A stretch of DNA of 64,000 bases from Lateolabrax maculatus (taxonomy: Eukaryota > Chordata > Actinopteri > Acropomatiformes > Lateolabracidae), in assembly GCA_031216445.1 (NCBI GenBank), contig CM062205.1, positions 19,299,501-19,363,500 of the forward strand, in the 5' to 3' direction. The notes beneath the pieces were generated by a model, which ran no database searches, was not told where the DNA came from, and worked only from the letters and a program-made list of their open reading frames with translations. Made by a program: the position numbers and the translations under genes. Shown here piece after piece: positions 58,249 through 64,000 of this stretch. Each line of letters starts with the position of its first letter. The stretch's first letter is position 1.

Positions 58249-58440
58249 CACACCCACAAACCAATGCACCAAACACACTATGTCTATTAATGCATTCAAC
58301 ATGCGCCATTGGTTTCTTTTTGTATTCCTGACCTCTTTATTAGCACCGTTCTCACAATATGCTGTTAAAACCACAAACATTTCATATTAGCTTCATTTCA
58401 TGGCCGTTACAGAAAAACTAATCCTCTGAATAGTTTTTGT

Positions 58441-58471
58441 AATAAACTGATATAATTGTTGCATGAATAAA
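58441..58471 (+). terminator. mbip: mbip polyadenylation signals (two AATAAA)
   Basis: AATAAA at 58,441-58,446 and again at 58,466-58,471 lie 193-223 nt after the stop codon, followed by T-rich sequence. Confidence 0.7.
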
Positions 58472-58587
58472 AGTATTTTTTTCTTCATGAAAACTTTGAC
58501 TCATAATTTAATCATGAGTTTAACATGACAACTATTTATGTTATGTGCATTCTGATTCCAAGTGGTAGTTCCTTTATTGGTTAAAAA

Positions 58588-58873
58588 AATAGGGCTGCAA
58601 CTAATGATTATTTTCATTTTCAATTTACCATTTTTCTTAATCGATTAATCATTCTCAGCAAATATTGGAAATTCCCAAAGTCCGTATCATCTTCAAATCT
58701 TCAAATGTCTTGTTTAGTCCAAACGCCCAAAATGTGTATGGTATCATGGTATGACAGTCATTTGAATATCTTTGATGTGCTGTAATTAGTGAATATCTTT
58801 TTGAATTATAAGTTAAATGTTTAATGAATCAATTGTTGCTGGTTCATTTTCTAACAAATCATTTCAGCTCTAA
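58588..58873. mobile_element. Teleost 'GGGCTGCAACTAA' non-autonomous element
   Basis: It starts TAGGGCTGCAACTAATGATT with CTTAATCGATTAATC close behind and ends AAATCATTTCAGCTCTA, its imperfect inverted end. This is a very common fish repeat. No clear target duplication is visible. Confidence 0.65.
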
Positions 58874-58989
58874 TAGATAATATTTTAGCAATTTGAGCCG
58901 CGCCTTTAAAATAACTTAAACTGAATATGATATTACATTCATTTATCATGGATGTTTAACATTTTGATCTTTAATGTCTAATGCAGGGA

Positions 58990-58991
<2 letters not shown>

Positions 58992-59043
<52 letters not shown>
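58992..59043. repeat. (GT)n microsatellite
   Basis: About 26 GT units, pure, downstream of mbip. Confidence 0.96.
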
Positions 59044-59046
<3 letters not shown>

Positions 59047-59370
59047 TGTAATCGAGATGAATCTGAGAGAGCACCTGATTTATCTGCCTGACTGCTGTGT
59101 GACGATGATCACCCCTAATGGTTGTCATTATAGCAAATGACCTGATTACTGCAACTCTGTTTGGAAAACATATTGGATACCCAACAAACCAGCATTAAAT
59201 GGGACGCCGCTGTGTTTGACACTGTGACATATTTATAAAAGGCTTTTGCGTAGAGCTTTAACGTAGCAAGCGGCTGAAGCAACAATCATGATTTTTCAGT
59301 AAACCGTATTATCTTGAAACTGCAGTCAAGGATTAGTTGACATTAGTAGTTGTTGTTTAACCTTTTTGCA

Positions 59371-60240
59371 GTGGTGGAAGAAGTATTCAGATCCTTAAAT
59401 AAAAGTACCAATACAATGTGTAAGCAGCATATTACTGTTGTAGCCAGGGAAGATGGAGCTCGTTTTAACTTCTACAGTTTGGTAGTTTAGTCCAGTGGTT
59501 GCCAACCTGGGGGTCTGGCCCCCTTCAAAGGATCACAAGATAAATCTGGGGGGTTGTCAGATGATTAATTGGGTAGGATTATTAAATTTATTTTTGGGAC
59601 TTTTCTCCAGTCTTTGCTTTTTTTTGTGAAATTTTGTATCATTTTCAGATTCAGTTATGAAACCATGTCCTTTTAATGGAACTACTAACAACTGCTAGAC
59701 ATCTGAAATGTGACAAGAGGCCCCCCATAGACACTACAACCAAGACTATGTCACAAGCCCAAAGTGTTAGAATTCACAGGTTTAATCTTTAACAATGCAT
59801 CGTATTTCAAGATCTTATGCACAGAACTTAAAATAAATCATGACTGGGATCATTTTAAACTCAAGTTGGGAACAGTCATGTAGTCATGAATGATCTGGTG
59901 CTTCTCATTTATTGCATAATTTTTTTGTAATTGTGGTTTGTGCTGTTCTGTATGCATTTTATTACTGGGTTTTTTGATTATAAATCATTCATTTTTTTAT
60001 TAATGCTGTATTATGTGGCATTGGTTCATGCTATATACTTGGCAAATATAATACAAATACCTAATAAATGTATAGTAACTACTAACTATAGCTGTCAAAT
60101 ACATTTAGTGGAGTAAAAAGTACAGTTTCCTCCATAATGTACAAGAGTAGAGGTATGAAGTAGCATAAAAAGGAAATACTAGAGTACCCAAGTACCCAAA
60201 AATTGTACTTAGTTACAGTACTTGAGTAAATGTACCTGCT
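59371..60240. mobile_element. Large or composite hAT-like element with nested insertion
   Basis: The left end is CAGTGGTGGAAGAAGTATTC. The right part (60,090-60,240) has GGAGTAAAAAGTACAGTTTC and ACAGTACTTGAGTAAATGTA, the inverted inner sequence of the same family. Inside, at about 59,492, CAGTGGTTGCCAACCTGGGG starts a second, different hAT-type element. The exact right edge is decayed. Confidence 0.5.
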
Positions 60241-62660
60241 TACCAAGGCTGTCTGCATGAGTCAAGTTTAAATGAGAGGAAAGTAACAACTTCCTCAATG
60301 TCATCCACCTTTATTAAAACATGGTACTTTTATAAACTGATTAATTGCAAATAAAAAAGGTGGTTTGAAGCAGGTACCTTGACCCTGTGCATTGGTAGAC
60401 TGAATGGAAGTTTAAGGTACTTCAAAATAAAACTCCTCCTGTGCTTCTTCTCATCAAACAAACGACAATGATACATGGCATTTTTAAATAAAATTTGCAA
60501 CAGGTGTGACAAACAGAAAAAGAGAAAAAACAACTTTCTCACGTCTTTGGAAATTACTGTAATTCCTCCTCCTTTTCTTTGCAGTTGCCCTTTTGTATGT
60601 CACGTCAAGATTTATTTCAGAGTTGATTGATGGAGTGACCTAAATACAATAGAACACGTTGCATTGTGTTTTTTGGAAGAAATTTCATTCTTAACACGGA
60701 AATGGGGATTTTTTTTTTCAGCCCCTCTTTCAGGTGTACCTCGCTTGTTCGGCTCTGTCCGTCTCTTGCTCATAGACTGGAACCTTCTGGGCAGCAAGGG
60801 GCCACAATGTGCTGGGAAGGGGAGCACTTGAGCTGCAGCGATGTGGATGGATGTGGGGGCGGGAGGGGGGGGTTGCTCATTGTTCCCCGGGAGCTTTTGT
60901 CTCAGACACAGTCCCCTTATGAGGGTTAATGAGGACAAATTGGTCTGAGTGTAACAAATGGATTATGGAGTTGCACAAAAGGTTGTATTTTGTGGGCTGC
61001 GTTTGCTGGGATCCACCCATCATCTGCCCATTGAGCTGAGCACGCTGACTAGCGTCTGCATGAAGTGGCTCACTAAATATCTCATTATCTTTATCCTGTC
61101 TGTTTTATTAAATGAGCACATTGTGTGTGCAGCTTCCTACAGTAAATTTAACTAAAATATAAAGTTTAGATCACATTAATGCATTTTGTAATCACTGTAA
61201 TTACCTAAGTTATTTACCAAAGCTTATGTCAAGAATATAAAGTCAATATGTCAACATTAGTGTCAGTGGTTAGTGCTCTAAGGTTGGGTGGGCGTAGTGT
61301 ACCCTTTCAATTTAACAAAGAGCCACTTCCTCATTGACTCTATGTAATTCCTGCCTGTCAATCAGTCCTCCCTCTGCCTGATTTCTTGTTATGTCCTTGG
61401 GAACCTTGGTAAAAAGACACAGAGGTGTTCCTCGTCTTCTATGGGTCCAGTTGTATTTTTTGGTGGGGTCGAAGGAGAGGATTCATATCCATTCATATCT
61501 CACAAACTCTTAATGGGCTCCAAGCCCTCCAAAAAGAAAGCTCTTTCCTGTGACTAGTCAGCTCCAGTCTTTATTCATCTGTGGCTCCGTGTCAAAAAAG
61601 ACTGTTGCTCGTTTGTGCCCTGAACAATGAGGAACAAGGCTAAATCTCTAGCTGGGAACAAAAGACAGAAAACAGGCTTTTCACTCTGCAGAACATTAGA
61701 TTCTGACACATTTTGCCATGGCAGCTTTTTTCCCCATCCTGAGTGCTGTGGCTCTGGTCTTTTAAAGAGACCACCTGTTGGCAACAAGCCTGTTCTTCAT
61801 TGCAGAAAGGCCTATTATCACAGGATGAGGAGCGCCACAGGCTAACTTTTTTAAGTTAACCCTGCTGCAGTTTCCAAAGCTGGCCAATTGGGAAACATAA
61901 ATTACGTATTACCACAGGAAAATCTATTTCTGCTTGTAATTTTGTATCTTGTGTTTGAATAAGTACTTTTGTCAGTGTAAGAGGGAAGTACTTCATTCAT
62001 GCCCTTGTCAGTTACAAATGTCACAAAGGGATTCGAATGTAGGAAGCTTCAGTGTTCTATAACCACAGATTTGGAGCCAAATTCATATGCATTGTTTTGA
62101 TAAAACCCAAATGTACTTACTGTAAAGTTGTTGATGGTGGTCTTGTGTTTTTCATTCAATTATTTCTGGCTTCTGGAGGGTTTTTATTCTTCTTTTGAAA
62201 GCAGATTTAAGCAATTTTCAACCCCCAAAACATTACCATAACTACAGCATGATAATGATTTTCACAACTGTGAGTAAAATGAAAGTACTGTAGGTGGCAA
62301 TACGAAGCAATCAAGTGCATACTTTGGCCTTGAATTGGACATGATAAACACAGGCTGACAGGAGTGTTTGCTTTATTTATTTTTTTGTCCAATTGTGTGG
62401 AGATTTTAAATATAATGTTAAATAATTTATAGTTTTCGTAAATCTGGAAACCCACGGACACAACAAATAAATTTAAGAAGAAGTTTATTTTTCATGAATA
62501 ATCTTTGCTGGGGGATTTGGTCATACAAGCACAAAACGTGCACGTACTGTAGAGCTTTTTGGAACTAGTGGCCTCGGGGCAGCTTGGGGGCAAATTTTTG
62601 TTCCCCAAAAGGCGACATTAAAACAGCAAATACCTCTGTCATGCTCATGCCATCACTGTC
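60241..62660. other. mbip downstream intergenic
   Basis: No gene is supported. A balanced block at about 60,900-61,090 (GGTTAATGAGGACAAATTGG, GAGCACGCTGACTAGC) could be regulatory. Others are AT-rich. Confidence 0.5.
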
Positions 62661-63470
62661 GGAGTAAACCTGATGCAGTCACACTTGTTTCATGTTCACA
62701 AACACCCAGAGGAGGGGGGTGCATGCACCTGTGACCCTCCCCCACAAAGCAGACAGCACAAGAGAGGATCCCCCTGCAGCCCACAGGCTTCAACAAGAGG
62801 CAGTCAGCTGCTCTCTGTGGCCCTGCTGCACGGTCCCCAGGCTCTCTGGAGTTAAATGTGCCTGTGATATTGCCAGGAGGGAGCAGCGGGAGTTGAATTC
62901 AGGCAATTACAATCAAGTCAGGGCATAGTTAGTGCGTGGGCCCTGGCAGCACCTGAGCTGGATGCTGATGAGACACTTAGCCCCAAACCCTCATACATTG
63001 GCCCAGGCGCTGCTCAGAGCAAGACCTCCCCCCCCCTTCCCCCCTTCCCCCTCTCCCTCTCTCTTCCCACAGCCGCAGACCCCCTACTGGACACTTCCAC
63101 TTCCCTTCACCTCATTTAGGCCTCTAGAGCTCTCTCACCCTCTCTCTCTCTGGCCCTCACATTGCAATACTTCTGCTTTATATAGGTGGTGTGGAGTACT
63201 GCACTCAATCACTCTTCATTCATTCACACTGTACAATAATAGACAACTACTCCGATATTGTCCTTCAAGCATCTGTGCATGGCAGAGATTCAAACATCAT
63301 GTGATGTGTCATGCAAAGTTCTTGAGAAATATGTGAAGTTATCTCTGTTGAAGGTACAAAAAGAATAAGTGTAGAGAAGACACTTTTGATCATTTCTGTT
63401 TCACCTTAATGTGTAGAAGAAAGCACCTTTAGAAGAGTTTCCCTGCCTGTTCCCATCTTTATTACAGATC
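62661..63470. other. GC-richer intergenic block
   Basis: C-rich and CT-rich simple sequence at 63,025-63,070 and 63,130-63,150. The open frame at 62,932-63,336 is low complexity (Pro/Ser-rich) and not believable as a gene. Confidence 0.5.
63076..63095 (-). promoter_or_regulatory. CTCF-like site, pointing left
   Basis: The minus strand reads GTCCAGTAGGGGGTCTGC, matching the CTCF core CCASYAGRKGGCRS with one mismatch (T for C after GGG). Confidence 0.4.
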
Positions 63471-63472
63471 AG

Positions 63473-63930
63473 ACCATCGAGCTCAAGCGCCTTCACACCG
63501 CTATCTCTGCACGAATATTCATTTGCAGGTGGCTGACTATAGGACTCGGTGTCCCGACTGATGTGTTATGGCGACAGGAAGAGAGAATGGAAAGGGAGGT
63601 GCGGTTCTTGAATATCTATGACCCAAGAATATGGAGTCAGGCATCACAACAACACTCTTAGCCCCTTTTCCCAATAAGATGCTCTCAGCTCTTTCTGACG
63701 GAAAGCCTCCCGGCTCCCGCCCTCTCTCAGCCACCACACTTTGCTGAAGTGTCATTAGGATTGTAAAGGGCAGGTTGCCATAGAACTCGGATTGCTGCGG
63801 ATGTATGGACTCATAGAACCACCATATTTTGAATGGAAAGATCTGAGTGTGGCGCCTAATACGAGGGGCCATACTGGGGACTACACTTGCTGTTTCTTCA
63901 TCTGTAGTCTGTGTGCATGCATCTTTCATG
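63473..63930. promoter_or_regulatory. Candidate conserved non-coding element near the right edge
   Basis: Balanced composition, repeat-free, with GAATATTCATTTGCAGGTGG, GTGTTATGGCGACAGG and similar motif-rich text. No splice-supported exon is seen. It could relate to the next gene beyond the window. Confidence 0.25.
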
Positions 63931-64000
63931 TATCGCTTTAGTGCTCTGTTTTGTGAGATTGCTAGCTTTGCTCTTCAATCCACTTTCATTGTCTATCTGT

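Noticed and set aside
62932..63336. 134-aa Pro/Ser-rich frame
   Set aside because: It is made by C- and CT-rich simple sequence; no domain or splice signals.
1..64000. tRNA, rRNA, CRISPR arrays, bacterial operons or prophage
   Set aside because: No tRNA box A/B pairs, rRNA-like stretches or regularly spaced repeats with unique spacers were seen. The DNA is a vertebrate locus with spliced genes.

Overview
The window is a piece of a ray-finned (percomorph-type) fish chromosome. It carries the conserved pax9 - nkx2.9 - nkx2.1 - mbip synteny block. In tetrapods this is the PAX9/NKX2-8/NKX2-1/MBIP locus of human chromosome 14. The fish assignment rests on short introns and intergenic gaps, long simple repeats, and several copies of common teleost hAT-like non-autonomous elements and degenerate LINEs. 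Gene identities come from joining exons at canonical GT/AG splice sites in the correct phase, which gives full family signatures: a paired box, two NK2 homeodomains with TN and NK2-SD motifs, and the MBIP core. All similarity statements come from memory of the families; no search was run.

Layout. At about 0.95-4.2 kb, pax9 lies on the minus strand. Exons 1-3 are present and the last exon is off the left edge. At 18.2-19.3 kb, nkx2.9 (nkx2-8 orthologue) lies on the plus strand with 2 exons and 242 aa. At 26.8-28.6 kb, nkx2.1 (thyroid transcription factor 1) lies on the plus strand with 2 exons and 352 aa. At 51.35-58.25 kb, mbip (MAP3K12-binding inhibitory protein, an ATAC-complex subunit) lies on the plus strand with 9 exons and 335 aa. 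The relative orientation (pax9 divergent from the other three) matches my recollection of the human locus. The two long non-coding deserts (4.5-18 kb and 29.3-51.3 kb) alternate between repeats and compositionally balanced, TAAT/octamer/SOX-motif-rich blocks that look like conserved developmental enhancers.

How the genes relate. pax9, nkx2.9 and nkx2.1 encode transcription factors of pharyngeal endoderm, ventral neural tube and thyroid/forebrain. They probably share regulatory DNA spread across this interval, with mbip as a housekeeping bystander. Strong CTCF-like motifs point left at 11.5 kb, right at 23.0-24.9 kb and left at 63.1 kb. That arrangement could partition the pax9 side from the nkx2.1-mbip side.

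Most notable items are: (1) a perfect-looking 1,868-bp direct tandem duplication at 34,052-37,787, downstream of nkx2.1, with a 2-bp microhomology at its edge and a degenerate LINE reverse transcriptase inside; (2) a candidate unrecognised two-exon transcription unit at 23.2-24.0 kb between nkx2.9 and nkx2.1, with NF-Y, CRE and YY1 promoter motifs; and (3) dense candidate enhancer blocks at 39.7-41.1 kb. No new kind of biological system is evident. The interest is in regulatory architecture, a recent duplication and a possible unannotated gene.
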